A stretch of 64,000 nucleotides of DNA from Vagococcus fluvialis (GCF_003337315.1 NZ_QPJV01000008.1:55950-119949), one strand, 5' to 3'. Numbered from the stretch's first letter, positions 1 to 9,874 are shown. The notes: generated by a model not told the origin, from the letters alone. Made by a program: numbers and translations.

Positions 1-580
1 CATCTCTAATTTTAGACATTTCCTCATCTAATAAAAAGGCAGCCTCTGCAGTTTTTTCTAGTCGTGTATTAATTTCTTCTGGAAACTCTCCTTGGTACTT
101 GTAGTTTAGAGAATGCTCAATCGTTGCCCAGAAATTCATTGCTAGTGTTCTAATTTGGATTTCAACGAGGATTTTTTTCTCTCCTGAAATAAGTTGCACA
201 GGATACTCAATGACTACGTGATAAGAGCGATAACCACTTGCCTTTTTATTTTCAATATAATCTCTTTCATGAATTACCTTAAAGTCTTTGCGTTTTCTTA
301 ATAAGCCAACAACTTCATAGATATCTTCAACAAACTGGCACATAATCCTGATACCTGCAATGTCTTGAAGATCTGTTTCTAATCTCTCAGCTTCAATATG
401 CCTTAATTTTGATTTTAACATAATACTATCTTCAGTTTTAACACGACCAGTTACAAATTCAATTGGCGTGTGTAGGTTATTTTCTTTATATTGTTGTCTA
501 ATACTTTTTAGTTTTACTTTTAATTCTGAAACAGCTTGTTCATATGGGGCTAAAAACAATTTCCATTCATTTTCTATCAT
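1..580 (-). CDS. relQ: Small (p)ppGpp synthetase RelQ, C-terminus cut by window edge
   Basis: Makes the alarmone (p)ppGpp from ATP and GTP/GDP in the cytoplasm. Translating the minus strand from the ATG at 580 gives MIENEWKLFLAPYEQA and then RelA/SpoT synthetase motifs: DIAGIRIMC, KASGYRSYHVV and VEIQIRTLAMNFWATIEHS. No HD hydrolase domain precedes them, which fits the small alarmone synthetase class (RelQ/YjbM, about 210 residues). About 193 residues are visible, and the frame runs off the window start. A GGAGAGAA ribosome site precedes the start. It is divergent from the CYTH gene, and in Bacillus subtilis the equivalents (yjbM, yjbK, yjbH) also cluster. The assignment is secure. Confidence 0.93.
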   Translation of the reverse strand, partial: MIENEWKLFLAPYEQAVSELKVKLKSIRQQYKENNLHTPIEFVTGRVKTEDSIMLKSKLRHIEAERLETDLQDIAGIRIMCQFVEDIYEVVGLLRKRKDFKVIHERDYIENKKASGYRSYHVVIEYPVQLISGEKKILVEIQIRTLAMNFWATIEHSLNYKYQGEFPEEINTRLEKTAEAAFLLDEEMSKIRD

Positions 581-721
581 TTTCTCTCCACACCCTTATT
601 CTTAAACATACATCGCTTATTTTATCATAAATGACAGCAAAAAGTTAGTAACTAAAGGCAGTTACTAAAAAATTGAGTTTCAGAAAGAAAGATAGTAGAC
701 TAACTCTACTGAGGTGATTTT

Positions 722-1318
722 ATGGCAAAGGAACTTGAGATTGAATATAAGAATCTCTTAACTAAACTGGAATACCAAAATTTACTAGAAATAACTAATT
801 TAACTAAAGAAAATATTCATGAGCAAACTAATATTTATTTCGATACAAAGAACGGAATACTAAAAGAAAAAAGACAAGGTTTGCGAATTAGATTATTACC
901 ACAAAAAATCGAATTCACTTTAAAAGTACCACAAAAAAACAGCTATACCTATTTAGAAATAACTGACATTTTAAATGTTTTTGATTTAGATAAATCATTA
1001 GAGGAACAAATAGATTCATCAAAAAGTGAAGTGTTAAATTATTTAGCCAATGAAAATATCCTTGTTACTGATTTAAAGGAAATTGGTTCATTAACCACTA
1101 AAAGAGCAGAAAAAAAATTAGACCAAAATACTCTTCTTGTATTAGATGAAAGTCATTATTATGGTGTCACAGATTATGAACTTGAAATGGAAGTCCTTGA
1201 TTCGACAATAGGTCAAAAGACTTTTGAAAATTTTTTAGCAGAAAATAACATTCCAGTTAGACCTGCTAAAAAGAAAATTGCTAGAATGTTTGAAAGAAAA
1301 CAGCAAATTGCTGAATAG
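722..1318 (+). CDS. CYTH-domain (triphosphate tunnel) protein, YjbK-like
   Basis: A 198-residue cytoplasmic protein of the CYTH / triphosphate tunnel metalloenzyme superfamily. The N-terminal signature ExExK is seen in ELEIEYK, followed by RLRIRLLPQKIEFTLK-type strands with paired basic residues and an acidic ELEMEV strand near residue 155. Members bind triphosphates and metal, usually hydrolysing inorganic triphosphate or making cyclic nucleotides; the exact substrate here cannot be told. A GAGGTGA ribosome site lies just before the ATG. It stands between divergent relQ and downstream spxH, the same neighbourhood as Bacillus yjbK, which hints at a link to alarmone or stress physiology. Confidence 0.85.
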   Translation: MAKELEIEYKNLLTKLEYQNLLEITNLTKENIHEQTNIYFDTKNGILKEKRQGLRIRLLPQKIEFTLKVPQKNSYTYLEITDILNVFDLDKSLEEQIDSSKSEVLNYLANENILVTDLKEIGSLTTKRAEKKLDQNTLLVLDESHYYGVTDYELEMEVLDSTIGQKTFENFLAENNIPVRPAKKKIARMFERKQQIAE

Positions 1319-1412
1319 TAACTTTCACAAGCGTTTCTCTTTCTCTTTTTACTAATATTTGATAGATTATAGATGATCGTATGGAATAAGTGTGTGGTTA
1401 GGAGGCGTTAAG

Positions 1413-2024
1413 ATGATTGAAATATACCTTTTTGTTAATCCCTTAGATGAATCTAGTTTAAAAAGCGAGAAAAAATTTCTAGAAATCATTAAACATGAAA
1501 AAGAAAAGATACATTTCAAAGTAATTCCACTACTCAATCCAAGAGTCCTTCAAAATTACATACTACGTCAGAATCTACCCATTCATGACCTAGATAATAG
1601 AAATAAACTATTTAACTCTATCTATTCTGCCTGTCTAGATTACAAAGCAGCACAGCTTCAAGGCAAACGTTTAGGCAGAGAATTTTTAATTGAGCTTCAA
1701 ACACGAGTTGGTTGTCAAAAACAAACCTACTCTAAATATCTTGTTAGATCCATTTTAAATGATTTAGGTGCCGATATGTCTTTATTTTTAAATGACCGTT
1801 CCTCTAACCTTATCATTGATTTCTTCAAACTAGATCAACAAGTAGCTAATGAAATGGGAATTGAAGATTTTTCAGATGCAGTTATTTTTAACTATAATTG
1901 CGAACGTGATTTTGGTGTTCTCATTGAAGCAGATACACCTGATGACATTATTCGAGATTTATTTAAAACAGATTGTATTGAAGGTAGACTCTCTAAAAAC
2001 AGTGATCTTTTTCATTTATACTGA
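1413..2024 (+). CDS. spxH: ClpXP adaptor SpxH/YjbH (DsbA-like thioredoxin fold)
   Basis: Family role: the adaptor that presents the redox regulator Spx to ClpXP for degradation. The start at 1413 is chosen because GGAGGCG lies 6-12 bases upstream; a GTG seven codons earlier would sit on the ribosome site. The product is 203 residues and opens MIEIYLFVNPLDESSLKSE. Known YjbH proteins carry a cysteine motif just after this FVNPL/DPL strand; here the position holds DESS, so no CxxC is present. Remaining cysteines (SACLD, VGCQK, NCERD, TDCIE) are scattered. The fold and neighbourhood support the call; the missing motif means disulfide chemistry is unlikely. A terminator shared with pepF follows. 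Confidence 0.8.
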   Translation: MIEIYLFVNPLDESSLKSEKKFLEIIKHEKEKIHFKVIPLLNPRVLQNYILRQNLPIHDLDNRNKLFNSIYSACLDYKAAQLQGKRLGREFLIELQTRVGCQKQTYSKYLVRSILNDLGADMSLFLNDRSSNLIIDFFKLDQQVANEMGIEDFSDAVIFNYNCERDFGVLIEADTPDDIIRDLFKTDCIEGRLSKNSDLFHLY

Positions 2025-2035
2025 ACATAACAAAC

Positions 2036-2069
2036 AAAAGAGCCTGTAACTTCTGTTACAGGCTCTTTT
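2036..2069. terminator. Bidirectional terminator between spxH and pepF
   Basis: Perfect inverted repeat AAAAGAGCCTGTAAC / GTTACAGGCTCTTTT with a TTCT loop. It has A and T tracts on both sides, so it can end both convergent genes. Confidence 0.9.
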
Positions 2070-2074
2070 ATTTG

Positions 2075-3886
2075 TTAAAATGTTTCTACTAATGCTTCTA
2101 ATTCGTTTAATCTTTCTTCAAAGACTTTCATCGCATCTTCAATATAAGCAGCTTGTGTCATATCAACACCAGCTTTTTTCATCACTTCAATTGGGTAATC
2201 ACTACTTCCTGCTTTTAAGAATCCTAAATAGTTTTCTAAAGCATTTTCCTCACCCTTAAGAATTTTATCTGCTAAAGCTGCAGCTGCAGAGAATCCTGTT
2301 GAGTATTGGAAGACATAGTAATTGTAATAGAAATGAGGAATACGACTCCACTCATAAGCAATTTCTGGGTCTTTTTCAACTGAAGGGCCATAATATTTAG
2401 CATTTAGGCCAGCATAATACTCACTTAAGAATTCACTTGTTAGAGGAGTGCCTTTAGCATCTTCTGTGTGAATGAAATGTTCAAATTCAGCAAATTGAGT
2501 TTGTCTAAAGATTGTTCCTTTGAATCCATCTAAATAGTGGTTTAAGACAAAGGCACGGACTTTAGGATCTGTTTCTGTTTTTAATAAATACTCAGTTAAT
2601 AAGTTTTCATTTGTTGTTGAAGCAATCTCTGCAAGGAAAATTGAATAATCACCATACACATAAGGTTGTGTTTTACGTGTGTAATAACTATGAACACTAT
2701 GTCCCATCTCATGAACTAATGTATACAGATGATTTAAACTATCATGCCAGTTTAAAAGAATATAAGGTTTTGTGTCGTAACTTCCAGATGAGTAGGCACC
2801 ACTACGTTTTCCTTTATTTTCAACGACGTCAATCCAGCGATCTGCATAGGCTTCCTTAACAATTTCAATATACTCTTCACCAAGTGGCTCTAATCCTTTA
2901 AGAGAAATTTCTTTTGCTTCCTCATAAGAATGTTTAATTGGAGCATCTCCTAAAACTGGTGTATACATATCGTACATATGTAAGGTATCAACATTAAGTA
3001 ATTTTTTACGTAAAGCCACATAACGATGTAATAATGGTAAGTTTTTATCAACTACATCAAGTAATGTATCATAAACTGATTCTGGAATATGGTTAGCACT
3101 TAAAGCTGCTTCACGAGCTGAAGAGAAGTTTCTAACTTTAGCATTAAAGTTATGTTTTTTAACATTAGCTGTTAAAGTACTTGCAAAAGTATTTCTAAAT
3201 TGTTCATACACACTGTACATTCCTTTAAAGGCTGCTTCTCTAACTTCACGGTTAGTACTTTCCATTAATTGGCCGTATAAACCATGTGATAGCTCAACAT
3301 CATGACCATTTTCATCTTTAACAATTGGGAATTTTAAATCCGCATTGTTTAAAACTGAGAATGTATCACTTGAAGCTGATAACACTTCACTAGCATTAGC
3401 TAATAATTCTTCTTCTTTCGCTGATAAAACGTGTGCTCTTTCATCAGTCATTTGTTTAACAAAATAACGATAAACTTCTAAGTCTTTATTTTCAGCAAAG
3501 TAACCATCAATTTCTTCATCTGATAAAGTTAAAACTTCTGGTTGGAACCAAGCTAGGGCTGCTCCTGATTGAGCCGCTAAACTACTTGCTCTTGCATATA
3601 GACCTTGATAAGTTGTGTTACTTGTATCTTGGTCATTTTTTAAATGTGAATACACATAAATTTTTTCAACTTCACGGTAAACACTTAATAAATAGTCGAT
3701 TGCTTTCAAGAAGCTATCTGCTCCATTTTTTAGTGTTCCTTGATAGCTTGGTGCTTCTTCTAATTTTTTTGTTAAAGCTTCAAAAGCCGTATCAAAAGCT
3801 GCATCACTTTCAAAAATTGGTGTTAAGTCCCATGTTTCTTTTTCTGTTAAATCTGAACGATTTGGTAATTGTTTTGTTTCACTCAT
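2075..3886 (-). CDS. pepF: Oligoendopeptidase F
   Basis: A 603-residue cytosolic zinc metallopeptidase of family M3 that cuts short peptides (about 7-17 residues) during peptide turnover. The HExxH zinc motif is present as HEMGHSVHSYY near residue 390, with the third zinc ligand expected in the following AEIASTTNE segment. The length matches PepF of lactic acid bacteria (about 600). The start ATG is preceded by GAGGGGAG at good spacing. It is convergent with spxH. In Bacillus and several lactic acid bacteria pepF sits beside coiA and spxH, as it does here, since coiA lies 26 bases upstream on the same strand. Confidence 0.95.
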   Translation of the reverse strand: MSETKQLPNRSDLTEKETWDLTPIFESDAAFDTAFEALTKKLEEAPSYQGTLKNGADSFLKAIDYLLSVYREVEKIYVYSHLKNDQDTSNTTYQGLYARASSLAAQSGAALAWFQPEVLTLSDEEIDGYFAENKDLEVYRYFVKQMTDERAHVLSAKEEELLANASEVLSASSDTFSVLNNADLKFPIVKDENGHDVELSHGLYGQLMESTNREVREAAFKGMYSVYEQFRNTFASTLTANVKKHNFNAKVRNFSSAREAALSANHIPESVYDTLLDVVDKNLPLLHRYVALRKKLLNVDTLHMYDMYTPVLGDAPIKHSYEEAKEISLKGLEPLGEEYIEIVKEAYADRWIDVVENKGKRSGAYSSGSYDTKPYILLNWHDSLNHLYTLVHEMGHSVHSYYTRKTQPYVYGDYSIFLAEIASTTNENLLTEYLLKTETDPKVRAFVLNHYLDGFKGTIFRQTQFAEFEHFIHTEDAKGTPLTSEFLSEYYAGLNAKYYGPSVEKDPEIAYEWSRIPHFYYNYYVFQYSTGFSAAAALADKILKGEENALENYLGFLKAGSSDYPIEVMKKAGVDMTQAAYIEDAMKVFEERLNELEALVETF

Positions 3887-3911
3887 TAATTCATAACTCC
3901 CCTCTCATAAT

Positions 3912-5048
3912 TTACTTACTTATCATAACATATTTTAAGGGTAACCATAAAATTTCCCACTTTACTTCTTTAGTAGGTTTTTCATTAATTAAATGATAAA
4001 TTGATTTTTTATCTTTTTTTATTATTTTTTGTTCTTCTAAAACAAAACAATATAAAGACAAACAATAACCAAGTAACCTAGTAGTTTTAATCAAAGAAAA
4101 CTCTTCAAAGTCGTAGTCACTCACCACATAACTCAATATATCATTAGCACTTCCAGATTTATACTTCAAAAAATAATCATACACTAAAAAACGTAAAATC
4201 AGCTCCTTTTCAAATAAAACCGGCGTCAAAAAACTAGGTAAAAAGCACATCTTATTCATATTTCTGAGATTTTGTCCTTTTGAGTAGAAAAATGACTGTA
4301 ACTCCATAGTTTTTGGCAGCTTTTGATTTAACTGACGATTCCATTTACATCGTTGCTCATAATAATTACTCGCAGGATTCGTTTGCATTTTTGCCTTTAC
4401 TTCTTTTTGTGCAGCATTCAATATGTTTAAAATACTTAATTGATTTAAATCAAATTCTTCTTTCTCAAAAAGTAGTTCAGATGAAGCATAGATAATAAAA
4501 TAATCTAAATATATTTTACGATTCTCAACAGAACATTCCCACATATAAAATCCTTTCGACTCTGAAAAATAAATAAATTGTTTTTGTAGAGCCGATAACT
4601 TATTTTTTAAATGAAACTTTTCTCCTAACAACCAGATAACTTGATACCCATTATTTAAATAAGACTCCGTTCTCTCTTTAAATCGTTCAAGACTAAGAGC
4701 GCTACACTGAAATTCAATGGCAATTTTTTCTTGAATTAGCACATCTGGCCGTTGGTTTAATTCAGGTAAAAAAGCTTCCACTTCATATTCAATACCATAT
4801 TTGTCACAATTATTAGCTATTAATTCTTTTCCTTTTAGATGTTCTTCTGATTCATTTTCCGAAAACAAATCACAAGTTTCACGGGTTTTATGAGCAAAAT
4901 GCGATCTATTAACTTTCCCACTTTTGATAATAACTTGAGAGTGGCAACCTGGACAAAACCATTTTTCCTTTTTAGCTTTTTTTATTTCTTCTGAAGTAAG
5001 TTTAGAAATAAAGCATTTTTCTTTTAGATCATTTTCAGCAACTAACAT
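3912..5048 (-). CDS. coiA: Competence protein CoiA
   Basis: A 378-residue CoiA-family protein, needed in naturally competent Firmicutes for recombination of incoming single-stranded DNA. The N-terminus carries a zinc-ribbon-like CPGCHSQVIIKSG followed by the SHFAH stretch, then a nuclease-like core (EAFLPELNQRPDVLI, IAIEFQCSALS) in which the D-V-L-I and E-F-Q residues match a PD-(D/E)xK-type active site. A GGAGGGG ribosome site lies just upstream. It probably forms a transcript with pepF, a common arrangement. Presence of coiA suggests a late-competence gene set in this genome, but says nothing about whether competence is active. Confidence 0.88.
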   Translation of the reverse strand: MLVAENDLKEKCFISKLTSEEIKKAKKEKWFCPGCHSQVIIKSGKVNRSHFAHKTRETCDLFSENESEEHLKGKELIANNCDKYGIEYEVEAFLPELNQRPDVLIQEKIAIEFQCSALSLERFKERTESYLNNGYQVIWLLGEKFHLKNKLSALQKQFIYFSESKGFYMWECSVENRKIYLDYFIIYASSELLFEKEEFDLNQLSILNILNAAQKEVKAKMQTNPASNYYEQRCKWNRQLNQKLPKTMELQSFFYSKGQNLRNMNKMCFLPSFLTPVLFEKELILRFLVYDYFLKYKSGSANDILSYVVSDYDFEEFSLIKTTRLLGYCLSLYCFVLEEQKIIKKDKKSIYHLINEKPTKEVKWEILWLPLKYVMISK

Positions 5049-5151
5049 AATTCCCCTCCTTAACTAAAATATTCGTGAGAATTTAAAAGTTACTTGAATT
5101 TTTTTTAGAACTCCGTAATACTTAAAGAAAAAGATAAGGAGGTAGATTTAG

Positions 5152-6297
5152 ATGTATGAGACGTTAAAACAACAAATCATCACAGCTAGTAAGGACATCG
5201 GAATTGATAAAATCGGCTTCACAACTGCTGAGCCCTTTGACCATTTAAAGGAAAGCTTACTAGAGCAAAAAGAAAATAATCATACAACAGGGTTTGAACA
5301 TCAAAATATTGACGAAAGATTATACCCAGAATTAATTTTTGATAAACCAAAATCAATCATCTCTATTGCCTTAGCTTATCCATCTCGTATGAACACTCGT
5401 CCAGAAAAAATCAGAGGTGAAAAAAGAGGGAAATTTGCTCGTGCCTCTTGGGGAGTTGACTACCATAATATTTTAAAAGATCGCATGGAAAAATTAATTG
5501 AAGCCATTAAAGAGTTAAGTCTTGATAATCCAGATTTGACATTTAAGCCAATGGTAGATACAGGTGAATTAATTGATGTTGTTGTTGCTCAAAGAGCTGG
5601 CCTTGGTTTTATTGGTAAAAATGGCTTATTGATCACTGAAGAGTTTGGCTCTTATGTGTATCTTGGAGAGATTATTACTAATATTCCTTTTGAAGCAGAC
5701 ACCCCAATCGAAAATCAGTGTGGGACTTGCACCAAATGTATTGACCAATGCCCAACCTCTGCCTTACTTGGTGACGGGAGAATGAATGGTCAACTTTGTC
5801 TGTCCTATCAAACCCAAACAAAGGGGATGATGCCCGAAGAATTTAGACCTAAAATTAGAACGATTATTTATGGTTGTGATATCTGCCAAGAAGTCTGTCC
5901 TTTTAACAAAGGTAAAAATTCTCACTTTCATGAAGAAATGGAACCTGATCCAGAAGTCGTTCAACCACTATTAAAACCTTTATTAACTATCTCAAATAAA
6001 GAATTTAAAGAAAAATTCGGTTACTTAGCTGGCTCTTGGCGTGGTAAAAAACCGATTCAACGAAATGCGATTATCGCTCTAGCTAACGCTCGTGATAAAA
6101 CAAGTGTCCCAAATATTTTAAGATGCTTAGATGAAGACCCTCGTCCTGTTATTCGTGGCACTGCTGCTTGGGCACTAGGCATACTAGGAAAAGGCAACGA
6201 AGAAGTTTTACTTTTCTTAGAAGAACATCTTGAAAAAGAAAGTGATGAAGAAGTCATCACTGAATTAGAAAAATCGATAATTAATATAAAAGAATAG
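5152..6297 (+). CDS. queG: Epoxyqueuosine reductase QueG
   Basis: Cobalamin-dependent iron-sulfur enzyme that reduces epoxyqueuosine to queuosine in the wobble position of GUN tRNAs. The 381-residue protein has two 4Fe-4S clusters: [12 protein letters not shown] near residue 190 and [12 protein letters not shown] near 243. A C-terminal HEAT-like repeat ([27 protein letters not shown] in outline) is used for tRNA binding. The length fits the longer QueG form. AAGGAGGT sits directly upstream of the ATG. It is single-gene, divergent from coiA, and ends in a hairpin shared with the convergent ABC-F gene. Confidence 0.95.
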   Translation: MYETLKQQIITASKDIGIDKIGFTTAEPFDHLKESLLEQKENNHTTGFEHQNIDERLYPELIFDKPKSIISIALAYPSRMNTRPEKIRGEKRGKFARASWGVDYHNILKDRMEKLIEAIKELSLDNPDLTFKPMVDTGELIDVVVAQRAGLGFIGKNGLLITEEFGSYVYLGEIITNIPFEADTPIENQCGTCTKCIDQCPTSALLGDGRMNGQLCLSYQTQTKGMMPEEFRPKIRTIIYGCDICQEVCPFNKGKNSHFHEEMEPDPEVVQPLLKPLLTISNKEFKEKFGYLAGSWRGKKPIQRNAIIALANARDKTSVPNILRCLDEDPRPVIRGTAAWALGILGKGNEEVLLFLEEHLEKESDEEVITELEKSIINIKE

Positions 6298-6309
6298 ATT
6301 GTACTCTAA

Positions 6310-6350
6310 AAAAACTGTGAACTAAGTTAAAATCTTAGTTCACAGTTTTT
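6310..6350. terminator. Bidirectional terminator between queG and the ABC-F gene
   Basis: A 17-bp perfect stem, AAAAACTGTGAACTAAG against CTTAGTTCACAGTTTTT, with a 7-base loop and T-rich flanks both ways. Confidence 0.9.
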
Positions 6351-8287
6351 TAATATTCTTCTAAAGCAAGTGACGCTTCTTCCCATTCTTCAAGTAATTC
6401 TTCTTGTCTAGCAAATTTTTGATTAAGCGTGTCATTTAATTGTTGCAAAACTTGATGGTCTTCTAGATTTTCTGGAAGTCCCATCTCTTCTTGTAATGTT
6501 TCAATAGACTCTTCTAATTCATGCATTTCTTTTTCAAGAGTTTCTACTTGTCTCATTAACGTACGTTCTTCTCGTTGTTTTTGTTTATCCATCTCGAAGT
6601 TTTTCTTCGTATCTGTTTTGATTTCTGAAACTACTTCTTCTTTTTCATCAAGTAACTCTTTTAACTGCTCTTCTTCTAGCTTTTTCTCTAAATAATAATC
6701 ATAGTTTCCATGATAGAGCTTACTACCCTCTTCAGATAACTCTAAAACACTTGTTGCGATACGATTAATAAAATAGCGGTCATGAGAAACAAATAAAATA
6801 GTTCCTTCATAATCTATTAGGGCATTTTCTAACACCTCTTTACTATCAATATCCAAGTGGTTAGTTGGCTCATCTAGAATTAAGAAGTTATCTTGATTCA
6901 TAGATAGTTTTGCTAATGCCACACGAGCTTTTTCTCCCCCGCTTAATAAAGGAATTGTCTTTTTAACATCTTCCCCTGAGAATAAGAAACTTCCTAAAAT
7001 AGTTCTGATTTCTTTTTCTGGCGTCGTTCGATGTTCTGACCATAATTCTTCTAATACAGTTTGCTGAGAGTTTAATTTAGCTTGTTCTTGGTCGTAATAA
7101 CCAATAGAAACATGATGTCCAATTTTTTTATCTCCTTTAATAAAAGGAATATCATCAATAATTGATTTTAATAAAGTTGATTTACCAACTCCATTAGGTC
7201 CAACTAAAGCAATAGCTTCTTGTTTTCTAATTTGAAAATCCACTGGCTCACATAAAATAGTTTCATTGTATCCAATAGCGGCACTATTTACTTCTAAAAC
7301 TTCACGACCTGATTCTCTTTCAATACCAAATAAGAAATGAGCTGATTTTTCATCTCCTTGAGGACGTTCAATTCTATCCATCTTCTCAAGTTGTTTTCTA
7401 CGACTTTGTGCTCTTTTAGTTGTAGACGCTCGGACTAAATTTTTTGCTACAAAATCTTCTAATTTATTAATCTCTACTTGTTGTTTCTCGAATTCTTTCC
7501 ATTCTCTTTCAAGACGTTCTGCTTTTTGCTCTAGGTAGCGACTATAATTTCCTTTATAACGACTCATTTTTTGACGGCTAATCTCATAAACTTCTTGAAC
7601 AATTTTATCTAAAAAGTAACGGTCATGAGAAACCATTAAAAGGGCCCCACGGTAATTTTGTAAATAATTTTCTAACCAACTTAAGGTTTCAATGTCCAAG
7701 TGGTTAGTCGGCTCATCTAGCACTAATAAGTCTGGTTTTTCAAGTAATAACTTAGCTAAAGCAAGACGTGTTTTTTGTCCTCCTGATAAGTTACTAATTT
7801 GGTGATCAAAATAAGTTTCATCAAATCTAAAGCCATGAAGGACTGACTTAATCTCTGATTCATAACCATAACCATTTAATTCATTAAACTCATGTTGCAA
7901 GCGGTCGTATTCATCTAAAACTTGCTCATATTGTTTTTCATTATTTTGAATTTCTTCATTTGAAATTTGTTCTTCTAAAAATCTTAATCGTTTTTCCATT
8001 TTTTGAATAGACTCAAAAACTGTTAGCATTTCTTCCCAAATTGTTTTAGAAGATTCTAATCCTGTATGTTGGTCTAAATAACCAATTGTTAAATCTTTTG
8101 TTTTAGAGATAGTTCCTAAGTCTGCTTCTTCTAACCCTACTAATATTTTAAAAAAAGTTGATTTACCAGTACCATTACGGCCAACTAAAGCAATTCGACT
8201 TCTATCTTGTATTTCCATGTGCATATTTTCAAATAACACATCATCTCCAAATAGACGGGCTACTTGGTTTGCTTGTAATAAAATCAT
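6350..8287 (-). CDS. ABC-F family ATPase (YdiF-like)
   Basis: A soluble twin-ATPase protein of the ABC-F class, which acts on the ribosome E site and has no membrane domain. First cassette: Walker A GRNGTGKS near residue 36, signature LSGGQKTRLALAKL, Walker B LLVLDEPTNHLD. Second cassette: GPNGVGKS near 366, LSGGEKARVALAKL, FLILDEPTNHLD. A charged linker lies between the cassettes and a coiled-coil tail after residue 530. I start at the ATG at 8287 because GGTGGAG lies 6 bases before it; the longer reading begins inside that ribosome site. Adjacent to rex as ydiF is in Bacillus. Antibiotic protection cannot be inferred; a housekeeping role is more likely. Confidence 0.93.
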   Translation of the reverse strand: MILLQANQVARLFGDDVLFENMHMEIQDRSRIALVGRNGTGKSTFFKILVGLEEADLGTISKTKDLTIGYLDQHTGLESSKTIWEEMLTVFESIQKMEKRLRFLEEQISNEEIQNNEKQYEQVLDEYDRLQHEFNELNGYGYESEIKSVLHGFRFDETYFDHQISNLSGGQKTRLALAKLLLEKPDLLVLDEPTNHLDIETLSWLENYLQNYRGALLMVSHDRYFLDKIVQEVYEISRQKMSRYKGNYSRYLEQKAERLEREWKEFEKQQVEINKLEDFVAKNLVRASTTKRAQSRRKQLEKMDRIERPQGDEKSAHFLFGIERESGREVLEVNSAAIGYNETILCEPVDFQIRKQEAIALVGPNGVGKSTLLKSIIDDIPFIKGDKKIGHHVSIGYYDQEQAKLNSQQTVLEELWSEHRTTPEKEIRTILGSFLFSGEDVKKTIPLLSGGEKARVALAKLSMNQDNFLILDEPTNHLDIDSKEVLENALIDYEGTILFVSHDRYFINRIATSVLELSEEGSKLYHGNYDYYLEKKLEEEQLKELLDEKEEVVSEIKTDTKKNFEMDKQKQREERTLMRQVETLEKEMHELEESIETLQEEMGLPENLEDHQVLQQLNDTLNQKFARQEELLEEWEEASLALEEY

Positions 8288-8474
8288 AAGCTTCTCCACC
8301 TTTAATATACTGAGCCTAGTTTATCATATTATATAGTTATTTATAAAGTTCAATTGTGATTATCATAGGCTTTCCTAAGCTAATAAATTGCAATTCAAAC
8401 GTTCTAAAGGTATTCTATGTAAAGTGAAGTTTATAACAATGAAACATTATTTATATATAAGTGAGGGAAATAAA

Positions 8475-9119
8475 ATGAAAGAAACTAACATTCCAAAGGC
8501 TACTGCAAAACGCCTACCATTATACTACCGCTATTTAAAATTCCTATTTGACTCAGGAAAGAAAAAAGTCTCTTCTACAGAACTAAGTGAAGCTGTGAAA
8601 GTTGATAGTGCTACTATCCGTCGTGACTTCTCATATTTTGGAGAATTAGGTAAAAGAGGTTACGGGTATGATGTGGAAAGCTTAATGAATTTCTTTGCTA
8701 AAACATTAAATGAAGACGAATTAACAAACGTTGCCTTAATCGGTGTTGGTAACATGGGACGCGCTTTAGTAAACTACCGCTTCCACCAAAGTGATAGCAT
8801 TCGCATTAGCGCTGCTTTTGATGTCAAAGAAGATATTGTAGGACGCATTATTGATGGTGTACCTGTTTATTCTTCTGACGAATTAGTTAAACAAATCAAA
8901 GAACAACATATCGAAGTTGCTATTTTAACTGTACCAAATGAATTTGCTCAAGAAAATGCAGACCGCTTAGTAGAAGCAGGTATTAAAGGTATTATGAACT
9001 TTACTCCTGTTCGATTAAATGTTCCAAAACACGTTCAAATTCAAAACGTTGACTTAACAAATGAAATGCAAACATTAATCTACTTCTTATCTCATTACAA
9101 AGAAGACGATAACGAATAA
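8475..9119 (+). CDS. rex: Redox-sensing transcriptional repressor Rex
   Basis: DNA-binding repressor that senses the NADH/NAD+ ratio and controls fermentative genes such as adhE. The 214-residue product starts at ATG 8475 after AAGTGAGGG; the frame is open 29 codons further upstream but without a ribosome site. It has an N-terminal winged helix (residues 1-80, with [23 protein letters not shown]) and a Rossmann NADH domain with GVGNMGRAL near residue 86. The final helix [10 protein letters not shown] is the swapped dimer element. The ydiF-rex-CPBP-groESL order equals that of Bacillus subtilis. It probably represses adhE at 20 kb, whose promoter carries one TTGTGA half-site. Confidence 0.96.
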   Translation: MKETNIPKATAKRLPLYYRYLKFLFDSGKKKVSSTELSEAVKVDSATIRRDFSYFGELGKRGYGYDVESLMNFFAKTLNEDELTNVALIGVGNMGRALVNYRFHQSDSIRISAAFDVKEDIVGRIIDGVPVYSSDELVKQIKEQHIEVAILTVPNEFAQENADRLVEAGIKGIMNFTPVRLNVPKHVQIQNVDLTNEMQTLIYFLSHYKEDDNE

Positions 9120-9163
9120 AAAACTAGTGTGCTAAGTATCAAAACTTAACACACTAGTTTTTT
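9119..9163. terminator. Bidirectional terminator between rex and the CPBP gene
   Basis: Inverted repeat ACTAGTGTG-C-TAAG against CTTA-A-CACACTAGT with A and T tracts on the two sides. Confidence 0.85.
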
Positions 9164-9807
9164 TATTTAATAAATACTAATTGCAGAATGACAACAAAAG
9201 AGTTCATTCCTGCATGAGCAATAATAGCTGTTAAAAGCGAGCCGGTTTTCTTATAAACTAAAAAGAATAAAAACCCTAGACTTCCGTATCTTAAATAGTG
9301 ACCGTCATTGTGAATAGCTGCAAAAAGAAACGAACTAATAATAGCTGATACCCAAATATTTAATTTTTGATTTAAGAAATTAATAATACTAAACCGAAAA
9401 ACAAATTCTTCCATGATTGGGCCGCCAATCATGACAGCAAGCATGAAAAAAGGTGAATTTCTAATAATCGCTGCAATATTTTGCGTATTTTCAGATTCCA
9501 TCGGCATTTTGAAAACAAAAACTTCTATTCCTACAACAATCATTTGTAGAAAAAAACTTCCAACAATAGCAATCAACCCTAAGCTAATAATCAGACCATA
9601 ATCATCTTTTTTTTCTGATAATGTATTTGACTTATTGGTTTTTACATTAATAGCAGTCAAAATAATAGCACCTAAAATATACATCACAGCTGTTAAATTA
9701 GCTAACATAGTATTAGGAATAAATGGTAATTTTGAAAAGAATGCTGGACTCATTAACACACATGCATAAGCAAAAACTGTCCACAAAGTATTTTTATTAA
9801 TTGACAT
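9163..9807 (-). CDS. CPBP family intramembrane glutamic protease (YdiL-like)
   Basis: A 214-residue polytopic membrane protein of the CAAX protease / bacteriocin-processing (CPBP, Abi) family. The catalytic motifs are visible: EEFVFRFSI near residue 132 (EExxxR), FAAIHNDGH, and HAGMNSFVV near the C-terminus, each inside a predicted membrane helix. About six hydrophobic segments are seen. The start at 9807 is fixed by AGGAGGT seven bases upstream; the frame extends 38 codons further but has no ribosome site there. The position next to groESL copies Bacillus ydiL. The substrate is unknown. Confidence 0.88.
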   Translation of the reverse strand: MSINKNTLWTVFAYACVLMSPAFFSKLPFIPNTMLANLTAVMYILGAIILTAINVKTNKSNTLSEKKDDYGLIISLGLIAIVGSFFLQMIVVGIEVFVFKMPMESENTQNIAAIIRNSPFFMLAVMIGGPIMEEFVFRFSIINFLNQKLNIWVSAIISSFLFAAIHNDGHYLRYGSLGFLFFLVYKKTGSLLTAIIAHAGMNSFVVILQLVFIK

Positions 9808-9874
9808 ATCATACCTCCTGATAAATTTGTCTCTTTTATGATAACATAGAAAAAAGATTTCATTAGCATAATTC

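Noticed and set aside
6350..8287. ABC-F protein as an antibiotic resistance factor (Vga/Lsa/OptrA-like)
   Set aside because: Its neighbourhood (rex, CPBP protease, groESL) matches the housekeeping ydiF locus, and nothing points to an extended resistance-type linker.
8345..8375. TTGTGATTATCAT upstream of rex as a Rex autoregulatory site
   Set aside because: Only the first half fits TTGTGAA-N4-TTCACAA; the second half does not match, so I do not call it.
8388..8474. N-terminal extension of Rex
   Set aside because: The frame is open upstream, but Rex proteins begin near MKET and only the ATG at 8475 has a ribosome site.
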